Notes under the pieces: model-generated
What the model was told of the DNA's origin: nothing
The model's database searches: none
Seen by the model: only the letters and a program-made list of their open reading frames with translations
Program-made: the position numbers and the translations under genes
Assembly (NCBI GenBank): GCA_030149995.1
Contig: JASLGV010000109.1
Span: 1 to 13,422, forward strand
Length of the DNA: 13,422 bases
Direction of reading: 5' to 3'
Source: Pedobacter sp.
GTDB lineage: Bacteria > Bacteroidota > Bacteroidia > Sphingobacteriales > Sphingobacteriaceae
In this document: piece by piece, positions 6,828 to 13,422 of the stretch
Layout: each line of letters starts with the position of its first letter
Numbering within the stretch: position 1 is the stretch's first letter

Positions 6828-6835
6828 TAACTTTA
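6828..6835 (+). promoter_or_regulatory. -7 promoter element of the amidohydrolase gene
   Basis: TAACTTTA matches TAnnTTTG except in the last base and ends 5 nt before the ATG at 6841, the same spacing as in the divergent helicase promoter. TTTACA at 6801-6806 may serve as the upstream element. It suggests a leaderless or nearly leaderless mRNA. Confidence 0.5.
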
Positions 6836-6840
6836 CCACC

Positions 6841-8175
6841 ATGAACACTTACCTGATAAAAGCGGCCACAATTGTAAATGAAGGCCAGAAATACGTTGCC
6901 GACGTTTTAGTTCAAGATGGAATCATAACCAAAATTGGCCCGAATTTATCGGCCGCAGGTGCTCAGGAAATCAATGCCGAAGGTCAATATCTTTTACCGG
7001 GCATGATCGACGATCAGGTTCATTTCCGGGAGCCCGGCTTAACCCATAAAGCGGATATTTTTACCGAAAGTATGGCCGCAGTAGCGGGTGGCATTACCTC
7101 TTTTATGGAAATGCCCAATACCGTTCCCAACACCCTTACACAGGAACTGTTGAAAGATAAATATGATATTGCTGCACAAACTTCGCTGGCAAATTATTCT
7201 TTTTACATGGGGGCCAGCAACGACAACATTGAGGAAGTACTGAAAACGGATCCTAAAAATGTATGTGGCATTAAGGTATTTATGGGCTCTTCTACCGGAA
7301 ATATGCTGGTTGATAATGAGAAAACTTTAGAAAATATCTTTAGCAAGGCACCCATTCTGGTGGCCACACATTGCGAAGATGAAGCAACCATCCGCCACAA
7401 CCTGGCCGAGTTTAAGGCAAAATACGGCGAAGACCTGACCATTGAGATGCATCCGCTAATCAGAAGTGCAGAGGCTTGTTATAAATCTTCTTCGCTGGCT
7501 GTTGAACTGGCCAAACAGTACCAGACACGTCTGCACATTCTACACATTTCGACCGCGCAGGAAATAGCGCTGTTTGATCATACGACTGCTTTAAAAGATA
7601 AAAAAATCACCGCTGAAGCCTGCGTACACCACCTTTGGTTTAACGATGCTGATTACGCCGGGAAAGGTAATTTTATTAAATGGAATCCGGCCGTAAAGAC
7701 AGCAGCAGACCAGGCAGGGGTTTTACAGGGCGTTTTAGATAATTACATAGATGTAATTGCCACCGACCATGCGCCACACACCCTGGCCGAAAAACAACAG
7801 CCGTATGCGCAGGCGCCCTCGGGTGGCCCGCTGGTACAACACGCTTTACCGGCTTTACTCGAAATGCACTTACAGGGCAAGATTTCTTTGGAGAAAATTG
7901 CAGAAAAAACAGCTCATAATGTGGCCGTTTGTTTTGATATAGAAAAACGGGGCTTTATCCGTGAAGGCTACTGGGCTGATTTAGTTTTGGTCGACCTACA
8001 GGATCCGTGGAAAGTTACCAAACTTAATAATTTCTATAAATGTGGCTGGAGTCCGTTTGATGGTGATACGTTTCAGGCAAGTATTACACACACGTTTGTT
8101 TCAGGAAACCTCGCCTATCAGAAAGGAAGATTTACAACAGATCAAATTGGGAAGCGCTTGACATTCCGTAGATAA
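6841..8175 (+). CDS. pyrC: Dihydroorotase-family amidohydrolase
   Basis: A 444-residue cytosolic TIM-barrel amidohydrolase. Dihydroorotase interconverts carbamoyl-aspartate and dihydroorotate in pyrimidine synthesis. The type I signature DDQVHFREPGLTHK (57-70) and the cores EMPNT (90-94), IKVFMG (144-149), ATHCED (175-180), LHILHIST (231-238) and IATDHAPH (306-313) are all present. These give candidate metal ligands His61, Lys145 (possibly carboxylated), His177, His235 and Asp309. Oddly, the first His of the usual HxH is Gln59. Related Bacteroidota proteins are annotated as dihydroorotase, but allantoinase and hydantoinase share the fold and the lysine position, so the substrate is not proven. 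The ATG at 6841 follows directly on a promoter element. A toxin-antitoxin promoter lies in the last codons. Confidence 0.88.
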   Translation: MNTYLIKAATIVNEGQKYVADVLVQDGIITKIGPNLSAAGAQEINAEGQYLLPGMIDDQVHFREPGLTHKADIFTESMAAVAGGITSFMEMPNTVPNTLTQELLKDKYDIAAQTSLANYSFYMGASNDNIEEVLKTDPKNVCGIKVFMGSSTGNMLVDNEKTLENIFSKAPILVATHCEDEATIRHNLAEFKAKYGEDLTIEMHPLIRSAEACYKSSSLAVELAKQYQTRLHILHISTAQEIALFDHTTALKDKKITAEACVHHLWFNDADYAGKGNFIKWNPAVKTAADQAGVLQGVLDNYIDVIATDHAPHTLAEKQQPYAQAPSGGPLVQHALPALLEMHLQGKISLEKIAEKTAHNVAVCFDIEKRGFIREGYWADLVLVDLQDPWKVTKLNNFYKCGWSPFDGDTFQASITHTFVSGNLAYQKGRFTTDQIGKRLTFRR

Positions 8176-8188
8176 AACATTATATTTG
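8157..8188 (+). promoter_or_regulatory. Promoter of the vapBC-like pair, inside the end of the upstream gene
   Basis: CTTG (8157-8160, within TTGACA 8158-8163) and a perfect TATATTTG (8181-8188) are separated by 20 nt, matching the Bacteroidota TTTG / TAnnTTTG arrangement. This is the best promoter in the window. It overlaps the last codons of the amidohydrolase gene and lies 20 nt before the antitoxin ATG. Confidence 0.75.
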
Positions 8189-8198
8189 TTTAAACTAA
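8185..8198. promoter_or_regulatory. Imperfect palindrome over the vapBC promoter, autoregulation candidate
   Basis: TTTGTTTAAACTAA is symmetric around GTTTAAAC (8188-8195), with one mismatched pair outside it. It overlaps the end of the -7 element, where a VapB/VapBC complex would be expected to repress its own promoter. The AT-rich sequence makes chance symmetry possible. Confidence 0.3.
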
Positions 8199-8208
8199 AA
8201 ACCTAAAA

Positions 8209-8451
8209 ATGACAGACTTACAATTATATTCAGAAATTGCTTCGCTGCCTTCTAATTTAAAGCAGGAAGTTTCTGATTTTGTAGTCCGGCTAAAGCAAAA
8301 GGCTAAATCAGATTACCGGGCACAGGAACCTCAAGTTACTTATCAATCTAAATTTTCTGATATATTACTAAATGGCCCGGTCTTTTCCGAAGCACAAATT
8401 GAACGTATAGAAGAAACAAGAAAATCCATAAATGAATGGAGAACCAGATAA
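8209..8451 (+). CDS. VapB-like antitoxin (DUF2281 type)
   Basis: An 80-residue antitoxin candidate that would bind and neutralise the PIN toxin encoded next to it. The N-terminal part ASLPSNLKQEVSDFVVRLKQK (11-31) is typical of DUF2281-like antitoxins. The C-terminal half, FSEAQIERIEETRKSINEW (59-77), is a charged helix like the toxin-binding tails of this group. There is no obvious AbrB or ribbon-helix-helix motif of the standard kind, so DNA binding is inferred from the family and the operator-like palindrome. The gene starts 33 nt after the amidohydrolase stop and has its own strong promoter. It ends 2 nt before the toxin ATG at 8454. Both TA genes are visibly more AT-rich in codon use than the flanking enzyme gene. 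Confidence 0.8.
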   Translation: MTDLQLYSEIASLPSNLKQEVSDFVVRLKQKAKSDYRAQEPQVTYQSKFSDILLNGPVFSEAQIERIEETRKSINEWRTR

Positions 8452-8453
8452 TA

Positions 8454-8831
8454 ATGGTTGACACCTCTATATTGATAGATTACTTTCGAAAAAAAGACAA
8501 ATCCAAAACAAGACTGTTTACGTTAGCTCAAAAGTTTGAAATATTGTGTATTTCAAGTATTACTGAATTTGAAATATATACCGGTGCCAAAGGAGAGCAA
8601 ATGAATTTCTGGAAAATGATGTTATCGAATTTCATTATTTTTCCATTTGATGGTGATGCTGTTTCTGCTGCCATTAAAATTCAGGATAAGTTAAAAAAAT
8701 TAAGAAAAGCAATTGATAAACCCGATCTGTTTATAGCAGCAACTGCAGTTGCCCGCGAACTGGCTTTTGATACCTTAAATCAAAAACATTTTGAAAATAT
8801 CGAGGATTTGAAATTACTCCGTTCGTTATGA
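8454..8831 (+). CDS. vapC: VapC-like PIN-domain ribonuclease toxin
   Basis: A 125-residue PIN-domain protein, the toxin of a type II VapBC pair; such toxins cleave RNA, often tRNA, using Mg2+. Acidic active-site residues are visible: Asp3 in MVDTSILIDYF, Glu40 in TEFEIYTG, and Asp91 in DKPDLFIAATA. The C-terminal TLNQKHFENI (107-116) matches the usual 'T-x-N-x-x-HF' segment. The ATG at 8454 makes the protein begin right at MVDTS as in most family members. An in-frame ATG at 8436 would add six residues (MENQII) and overlap the antitoxin gene by 16 nt. The stop codon TGA (8829-8831) overlaps the start of the DUF3810 gene. The full set of catalytic residues suggests an active toxin. Confidence 0.88.
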   Translation: MVDTSILIDYFRKKDKSKTRLFTLAQKFEILCISSITEFEIYTGAKGEQMNFWKMMLSNFIIFPFDGDAVSAAIKIQDKLKKLRKAIDKPDLFIAATAVARELAFDTLNQKHFENIEDLKLLRSL

Positions 8832-9913
8832 TGCCCCGAAAATCTGTTTTTATTAAATCGTTCTTATTACTGGGGCTGAGCACGCTGATTTTTCTTTTTG
8901 GCCTTTTTCCTGCTCTTGTTCAAAGATATTATTCTACGAATATCTATCTGTACATATCTTCTACCTTACGTTTTATCTCATCTATTTTTCCTTTTGCCAT
9001 TGGTGATTTTATTTACCTGCTGCTCATTGCATTTGTTCTTTATAAAATTGGCCGGTTCTATAAAAACAGAAAACAACTCACCAGGCAGCACCGATTGCTT
9101 GTTCCGTTGCAGATTCTGAACTTCTTTTTAATTCTTTATATACTCTTCAAAATTATTTGGGGTTTAAATTACAGTCGCCCCGGTATCGCGCGCGCGCTGG
9201 GTATCGGAAATAAAAAATACACTGTTGAGGAACTGGTTTTACTGGGCAACCATTTTGTAAACCAGGTTAATTTATTAAAACAGCAAACCAATATACAGGG
9301 AAAAACACCGGTATACACGGTAAAAATCCTGGAAGAAAAAGCGGCAGAAGCTTATGCTTTGATGGCTGAGAAGGATGCCGTTTTTAAATATCATAACCCT
9401 TCTGTTAAAGCAGTTATAAGTCCCTGGTTAATCAGTAAAGTTGGTATTGAAGGTTATTATGCTCCATTATCGGGCGAAGCCAATATCAATACCCGTATGC
9501 CCGATTTCGTTAAACCTTATATTACCTGCCATGAAATTGCACACCAACTGGGTATTGCTTACGAAGATGAGGCCAATTTATTGGGTTATCTGACCGCGGT
9601 TAACAGCCCCGATCTGTATTTCCGGTATGCTGCTAATTACGAGATGTTGCGTTATGTCTTGCTCGAAATCAGGATGAAAGCACCGGACGATTATCAGACT
9701 TTGTACAATAAGATCCTGCCGGATGTACTGGCTGATTTTAAAGCAGAAAGAGATTTCTGGCGTAAATATAACGGCCAAATGTCTGGTTACATGGGCATTG
9801 CCTTTGATCGTTTTTTAAAACTTAACAATCAAAAAAAGGGGATTAACAGTTATCAGGATATTGTTATCTGGCTCTGGAACATACATCAGAAACAGTTATC
9901 AACAACGCATTAA
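8828..9913 (+). CDS. DUF3810 membrane protein with a zinc-peptidase-like HExxH motif
   Basis: A 361-residue membrane protein of the DUF3810 family, common in Bacteroidota and not characterised to my knowledge. Hydrophobic segments lie at about residues 11-31, 54-73 and 93-111, followed by the hallmark WGLNYSRPG (111-119). The large soluble domain contains VGIEGYYAPLSGEANINTRMP (205-225) and CHEIAHQLGIAYEDEAN (234-250): a zincin-type HEIAH (235-239) with Glu246 or Glu248 as possible third ligand. It may be a membrane-anchored metallopeptidase, but no substrate is known. The first ATG (8828) overlaps the toxin stop codon in ATGATG; the second ATG at 8831 is equally possible. The overlap implies co-transcription with vapBC, which may simply be an insertion of the cassette in front of it. 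Confidence 0.85.
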   Translation: MMPRKSVFIKSFLLLGLSTLIFLFGLFPALVQRYYSTNIYLYISSTLRFISSIFPFAIGDFIYLLLIAFVLYKIGRFYKNRKQLTRQHRLLVPLQILNFFLILYILFKIIWGLNYSRPGIARALGIGNKKYTVEELVLLGNHFVNQVNLLKQQTNIQGKTPVYTVKILEEKAAEAYALMAEKDAVFKYHNPSVKAVISPWLISKVGIEGYYAPLSGEANINTRMPDFVKPYITCHEIAHQLGIAYEDEANLLGYLTAVNSPDLYFRYAANYEMLRYVLLEIRMKAPDDYQTLYNKILPDVLADFKAERDFWRKYNGQMSGYMGIAFDRFLKLNNQKKGINSYQDIVIWLWNIHQKQLSTTH

Positions 9914-9963
9914 AACATATAATTACACAATTGCCGAATGAGTTGCCGAACCGGTATTAAAAA

Positions 9964-10545
9964 CTACCCGTGGATGGCTTCCTTTTTTCCATAACTCTGG
10001 ATCAGGTTCCCTTCAAATTCCAGCCACTCTTTCCAGCGTTTATCTACATCTACATCGATGCTGTATTTACGTGCAAAATTTAAAAAGGTTGTATAGTGCC
10101 CCGCTTCAGAGACCATTAATTCGTGGTAGAATTTGGCAAGCTCTTCATCTTTGATATTTAACGACAAAACCCTGAAACGTTCGCAGCTTCTGGCTTCGAT
10201 CATGGCGGCAAAGAGCAAACGATCTATAAAAGCCGTATTCCGGCTTCCGTCTTTCTTGCTAAATTTAACCAGGCGGCCTACGTAATCGTCCTTACGTTCG
10301 CGGCCCAGCGTATAACCGCGTTGTTTTATAATTTCAATAACCATCTGGAAATGCTGCATTTCTTCAATGGCAATGGCTGTCAGTTCATCAACCAGGTCGG
10401 CATGTTCGGAGTTTTGGGTAATTAACGTAATGGCATTAGAAGCCGCTTTTTGCTCGCACCAGGCATGATCTGATAAAATCTCTTCTAAATTAGACTCGGC
10501 AATATTTGCCCAGCGCGGGTCTGTTAATAACTTTAATCCTAACAT
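9964..10545 (-). CDS. miaE: tRNA 2-methylthio-N6-isopentenyladenosine(37) hydroxylase
   Basis: A 193-residue non-haem diiron monooxygenase of the ferritin-like fold. It hydroxylates the isopentenyl group of ms2i6A at position 37 of tRNAs reading codons that begin with U. Ligand motifs are in order: Glu31 (AWCEQKAA), Glu62 with His65 (EEMQHFQ), Glu117 (MIEARSCERF) and Glu147 with His150 (SEAGHYTTF). The length fits the family and no signal peptide is seen. It needs substrates made by MiaA and MiaB, which are not in the window. It stands alone on the minus strand, convergent with the DUF3810 gene (50 nt apart) and divergent from the glycosyltransferase gene. A perfect TAnnTTTG element lies 22 nt upstream of the ATG. 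Confidence 0.93.
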   Translation of the reverse strand: MLGLKLLTDPRWANIAESNLEEILSDHAWCEQKAASNAITLITQNSEHADLVDELTAIAIEEMQHFQMVIEIIKQRGYTLGRERKDDYVGRLVKFSKKDGSRNTAFIDRLLFAAMIEARSCERFRVLSLNIKDEELAKFYHELMVSEAGHYTTFLNFARKYSIDVDVDKRWKEWLEFEGNLIQSYGKKEAIHG

Positions 10546-10567
10546 GGTTGTTTCAAAATTCGAGGCA

Positions 10568-10575
10568 CAAAATTA
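10568..10575 (-). promoter_or_regulatory. -7 promoter element of miaE
   Basis: On the minus strand TAATTTTG perfectly matches TAnnTTTG, 22 nt before the miaE start codon. The -33 region is AT-rich without a clear TTG. Confidence 0.5.
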
Positions 10576-10617
10576 GAAATAATCGGCGCGCTTTTAAAAT
10601 TGTGTAACAAAAACCCT

Positions 10618-10625
10618 TTATTTTG
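10618..10625 (+). promoter_or_regulatory. -7-like element before the glycosyltransferase
   Basis: TTATTTTG matches TAnnTTTG in all but one base, 15 nt before the ATG at 10641. TTG at 10600-10602 is closer than the usual -33 distance. A weak candidate. Confidence 0.3.
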
Positions 10626-10640
10626 CATAAATTTTAAATC

Positions 10641-11873
10641 ATGAGCACCAAGAAAATGTTGATTATTGGATTTGTCTGGCCGGAGCCTGCATCATCTGCC
10701 GCCGGTACGAGAATGATCCAACTGGTTGATTTATTTCTGTCTGATGGTTATGAAATTACTTTTGCCTCTGCCGCCTCAAAAAGCGAATTCAGCTACGATT
10801 TTGCCGGAACAAGTGTTACCGAAAAAGAAATTAAGCTAAACGATACAAGTTTTAATTCCTTTATACGGGAATTGAATCCTTCTGTTGTGATGTTCGACCG
10901 TTTTATGGTTGAGGAGCAATACGGCTGGCGGGTACAGCAGGAATGTCCGCAAGCTTTACGGATTTTAGATACGGAAGATTTGCATTGTCTGCGCAGTGCA
11001 CGCCAGCACAGTGATAAAAAACAAACGCCCCTTGATTTATTTTCTGATACAGCCAAAAGAGAAATCGCCTCTATTTTACGCTGCGATCTCTCTCTGATCA
11101 TTTCGGAAGTAGAAATGAATCTTTTAAAAGAACAGTTTAAAATTGATCCGGCGCTTCTCTGGTACCTGCCTTTTTTAGAACCTGGAATTACAGCAAAAAC
11201 AGCAGAAAACTGGATTCCATACGAAGAACGAACTGATTTTGTTTTTATAGGTAATTTTCTGCACGAACCCAACTGGAATACAGTACAGGTTTTAAAAACC
11301 AAGATATGGCCTGCCCTAAGAAAAAGACTTCCGGGTGTTACGCTGAATATATATGGAGCCTATGTTTCGCAAAAAGCCTTACAACTGGAAAATAAAAACG
11401 AAAAATTCCTCGTTAAAGGCCGGGCTTCAGATGCACGGGCAGTAATTGCCAAACATAGGGTTTTGCTTGCACCCATACAATTCGGTGCAGGAGCAAAAGG
11501 CAAATTTATGGATGCCATGCAGGTAGGAACACCATGCATAACAACTTCTACAGGAGCCGAATCGATGAAAGGCGAACTAAACTGGAACGGCTATATCGAA
11601 GATGAATTTGAAGATTTTACGGAGGCGGCTGTAAAGCTATATACAGAAAAAAACTCCTGGGAAACTGCACAGCAACAGGGCATACAAATTATAAATGAGC
11701 GATACGCCAGATCTGTATTTGCGCAACCTTTTATCGCTGCCTTAAACCAACTTGTTGCAAATCTGGCAAGTCACCGGCAAAAAAACTTTATTGGTCAGAT
11801 TTTACAACACCACACTGCTCAAAGCACCAAATACATGTCGCTGTGGATAGAAGAAAAAAACAGAAAAAAATAG
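10641..11873 (+). CDS. Glycosyltransferase, family 4-like (GT-B fold)
   Basis: A 410-residue protein that probably transfers a sugar from a nucleotide donor to a cell-surface acceptor; donor and acceptor are unknown. The N-terminal domain opens with KKMLIIGFVWPEPASSAAGTR (4-24), the glycine-rich acceptor-side loop of GT-B enzymes, and contains RILDTEDLHCLR. The C-terminal domain begins at about residue 198 with DFVFIGNFLHEPNWNTVQ, followed by LNIYGAYVSQ, VKGRASDARAVIAKHRVLLAPI and GAGAKGKFMDAMQVGTPCITTS, the donor-binding region. The classical EX7E motif is not kept: Lys and Asp appear where family members often have Glu. About 40 C-terminal residues (QKNFIGQILQHHTAQSTKYM) form a tail that I believe recurs in Bacteroidota relatives. 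It stands alone, not in a polysaccharide cluster, as far as the window shows. Confidence 0.85.
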   Translation: MSTKKMLIIGFVWPEPASSAAGTRMIQLVDLFLSDGYEITFASAASKSEFSYDFAGTSVTEKEIKLNDTSFNSFIRELNPSVVMFDRFMVEEQYGWRVQQECPQALRILDTEDLHCLRSARQHSDKKQTPLDLFSDTAKREIASILRCDLSLIISEVEMNLLKEQFKIDPALLWYLPFLEPGITAKTAENWIPYEERTDFVFIGNFLHEPNWNTVQVLKTKIWPALRKRLPGVTLNIYGAYVSQKALQLENKNEKFLVKGRASDARAVIAKHRVLLAPIQFGAGAKGKFMDAMQVGTPCITTSTGAESMKGELNWNGYIEDEFEDFTEAAVKLYTEKNSWETAQQQGIQIINERYARSVFAQPFIAALNQLVANLASHRQKNFIGQILQHHTAQSTKYMSLWIEEKNRKK

Positions 11874-11934
11874 TCGTTAGCAGCATCTTAAGTCCTGATT
11901 ATTCTCTTTTCTAAAATCCAATTTAAATGGCCTT

Positions 11935-11963
11935 TATTCCGGTTTTATTTTTCTGTATTCCGG
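11935..11963. promoter_or_regulatory. Direct repeats TATTCCGG, 21 bp apart, before the TonB receptor gene
   Basis: TATTCCGG occurs at 11935-11942 and again at 11956-11963, so the repeat period is 21 bp, two turns of the helix. The second copy ends 9 nt before the -7 element, placing the pair over and above the -33 region. This geometry fits an activator bound on one face of DNA, but two 8-mers are modest evidence. Confidence 0.35.
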
Positions 11964-11972
11964 CAATATTTT

Positions 11973-11980
11973 TACATTTG
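11973..11980 (+). promoter_or_regulatory. -7 promoter element of the TonB receptor gene
   Basis: TACATTTG perfectly matches TAnnTTTG and ends 31 nt before the ATG at 12012. No TTG is found about 20 nt upstream, so the promoter may depend on an activator. Confidence 0.55.
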
Positions 11981-12011
11981 CGCGTTATTTAAAAGCAGTC
12001 TAAATAAATTC

Positions 12012-13422
12012 ATGTACAAAATATACAAAATCATTTTTATCCTGATCGTTTTCATGGGTTTTTCGAACTATATCCATGCTCAAAATACGATCGTAATTAA
12101 CGGTAAGGTAAGCGACGAATCGGGCCAGCCGTTTCCGGGGGTAAACGTTTACTCGGAGAGTGGAGCCGAAAAAACCATGACCGATAACAAGGGAACTTTC
12201 AGCTTAACCGTAAATAGTTCTACCCAAAGTATTAAGTTCAGTTATGTCGGATATCTTACAGTAAGCCGCAACATCAATACTGAAAAAAAACAAACCAATT
12301 TAAACATTATCCTTACACCTGTTAAATCAGATTTACAGCAAGTAGAAATTAAAGGCCGTAAAGAAAAAACCTACAAAACAACCGCCACCTTTATTGGCAG
12401 CAAATCTGAAATTTTACTAAAAGACATGCCACAATCTGTTTCTTATGCCAGTAAGGAGTTGATTGCCGATCAGGGTGCCATGCGCGTGGGCGATGTTGTA
12501 AAGAATTTTAGTGGAGTGAACCAGTTTTCTTTTTATGATGATGTAACCATTCGCGGATTCAGGGTAAACGGTGGCAGCAATACACAGTTAATTAACGGCA
12601 TGCGTACCAGTACCGGGTTCTGGAAACAACCATTGGCCAATTACCTGGAAAGAGTTGAAGTTTTAAAAGGTCCTTCTTCGGCACTGTACGGCAACGCGAG
12701 TCCGGGGGGTGTAATCAACCGGGTAACCAAAAAACCACTCGAAGAAAGCCGCAAATCGGTAAGTGTTTCTGTGGGCAGTTACAATACTTTTCGCGGTCTT
12801 GCCGATTTCACCGGTCCGGCCAACAAAGACAGCACCTTGCTATACCGCTTAAACCTGGGCTATGAAGATGCCAATTCTTTTCGTGATCTTCAGTTTGATA
12901 AAAACCTGGTTATTGCCCCTTCCCTAACCTTTCTGGCGTCTAAAAATACCAGTATAAATTTCGATCTGGTTTACAACGATTCCAGAAGCCGTTTAGATCG
13001 TGGCCAATCTGTTTTTGGAAACAACGACCTCTACTCCACTCCACAGTCTACCTCCCTAAATACAGGTAACGACCATTTAAATGAGAAAACCTACAACGTA
13101 TCTTTTTCATTAAATCACCGTTTCAGCGATAACCTGAATTTTACCGCTTCGTATATGAAAACCGGTTACAGCGAAGATCTTTACGAACACAGAAGCGCAA
13201 ACACCTATGCACTTGATGCAACAGGGAAAGCCGTAAACAACCTGGTTGCCATGCAGATCTACAACCGGATCCGTAAACGATACATAGATAACTTTTCAGG
13301 TTACTTTACCTATAAAGTTAAAACCGGTAAAATTGAACAAAACATTGTGGTGGGCTACGATTATGCCAGAGAAAAATTACCGGTTGGAGCTTCACAGTTA
13401 ACGGCTTCAAATTACCGGAATG
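12012..13422 (+). CDS. TonB-dependent siderophore-type receptor, 5' part (runs off the window)
   Basis: The first 470 codons of an outer-membrane receptor that would import a siderophore or similar ligand with TonB/ExbBD energy; the frame is open to the window end. Residues 1-23 form a signal peptide (KIYKIIFILIVFMGF, cleavage near IHA/Q). Residues 28-103 are a carboxypeptidase-regulatory-like domain (INGKVSDESGQPFPGVNVYS ... IKFSYVGYLTV), as in many Bacteroidota receptors. LQQVEIKG (108-115) may act as the TonB box. The plug domain follows at about 130-240, with KDMPQSVSYASKELI, VTIRGFRVNGG and ERVEVLKGPSSALYGNASPG (213-232). The beta-barrel begins after about 245. The plug motifs are those of siderophore receptors rather than SusC. 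No anti-sigma/sigma pair or Fur-like box is seen upstream. Confidence 0.92.
   Translation, partial: MYKIYKIIFILIVFMGFSNYIHAQNTIVINGKVSDESGQPFPGVNVYSESGAEKTMTDNKGTFSLTVNSSTQSIKFSYVGYLTVSRNINTEKKQTNLNIILTPVKSDLQQVEIKGRKEKTYKTTATFIGSKSEILLKDMPQSVSYASKELIADQGAMRVGDVVKNFSGVNQFSFYDDVTIRGFRVNGGSNTQLINGMRTSTGFWKQPLANYLERVEVLKGPSSALYGNASPGGVINRVTKKPLEESRKSVSVSVGSYNTFRGLADFTGPANKDSTLLYRLNLGYEDANSFRDLQFDKNLVIAPSLTFLASKNTSINFDLVYNDSRSRLDRGQSVFGNNDLYSTPQSTSLNTGNDHLNEKTYNVSFSLNHRFSDNLNFTASYMKTGYSEDLYEHRSANTYALDATGKAVNNLVAMQIYNRIRKRYIDNFSGYFTYKVKTGKIEQNIVVGYDYAREKLPVGASQLTASNYRN

Noticed and set aside
9930..9951. Direct repeat TTGCCGAA twice (9930-9937, 9944-9951) in the convergent gap between the DUF3810 gene and miaE
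   Set aside because: Only two short copies, no hairpin and no T-run; too weak to call a terminator or repeat element.
10641..11873. Possible polysaccharide biosynthesis cluster around the glycosyltransferase
   Set aside because: The neighbours are miaE and a TonB receptor; no other glycosyltransferase, flippase or nucleotide-sugar gene is present in the window.
1..13422. CRISPR arrays, tRNA or rRNA genes, insertion sequences, phage genes
   Set aside because: I looked for regularly spaced repeats, cloverleaf-like sequences, transposase motifs and terminal repeats with target duplications and saw none.

Overview
The window looks like chromosomal DNA of a Bacteroidota bacterium, most likely family Sphingobacteriaceae (Pedobacter or a relative). 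The reasons are the lineage-typical gene content (gldC, a DUF3810 membrane protease-like gene, miaE, a TonB receptor with an N-terminal carboxypeptidase-regulatory-like domain), the Bacteroidota-type promoter motif TAnnTTTG in front of several genes, and the near absence of Shine-Dalgarno sequences. The genus is an inference; no rRNA is present.

Layout. (1) Bases 62-1531, plus strand: an Ogt-type DNA alkyltransferase, a DUF421/YetF-like membrane protein starting 3 nt after it, and a small cupin. (2) Bases 1593-3845, minus strand: a secreted SMP-30/royal-jelly-like beta-propeller protein followed 8 nt later by an aldo/keto reductase, closed by a strong hairpin with a T-run. (3) Bases 3846-4133: a 288-base non-coding stretch rich in inverted repeats, including a perfect 18-bp stem. 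(4) Bases 4134-6606, minus strand: a RhlE-like DEAD-box helicase, a small three-TM protein, gldC, and a four-TM protein. (5) Bases 6841-9913, plus strand: a dihydroorotase-family amidohydrolase, a VapBC-type toxin-antitoxin pair with its own promoter inside the end of the amidohydrolase gene, and a DUF3810 protein whose start overlaps the toxin stop. (6) Bases 9964-10545, minus strand: miaE, divergent from (7) a family-4-like glycosyltransferase at 10641-11873. (8) From 12012 to the window end: the 5' part of a TonB-dependent siderophore-type receptor.

Most of this is housekeeping or common accessory content: DNA and tRNA modification, pyrimidine synthesis, RNA remodelling, and outer-membrane uptake. 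I found no convincing undescribed multi-gene system. The points most worth a second look are the VapBC cassette wedged between the amidohydrolase and the DUF3810 gene with overlapping stop/start codons, the Gln replacing the first metal-binding His in the amidohydrolase, the divergent promoters placed so close to their start codons that both mRNAs should be nearly leaderless, the inverted-repeat-rich gap at 3846-4133, and a pair of 8-bp direct repeats two helical turns apart in front of the TonB receptor.
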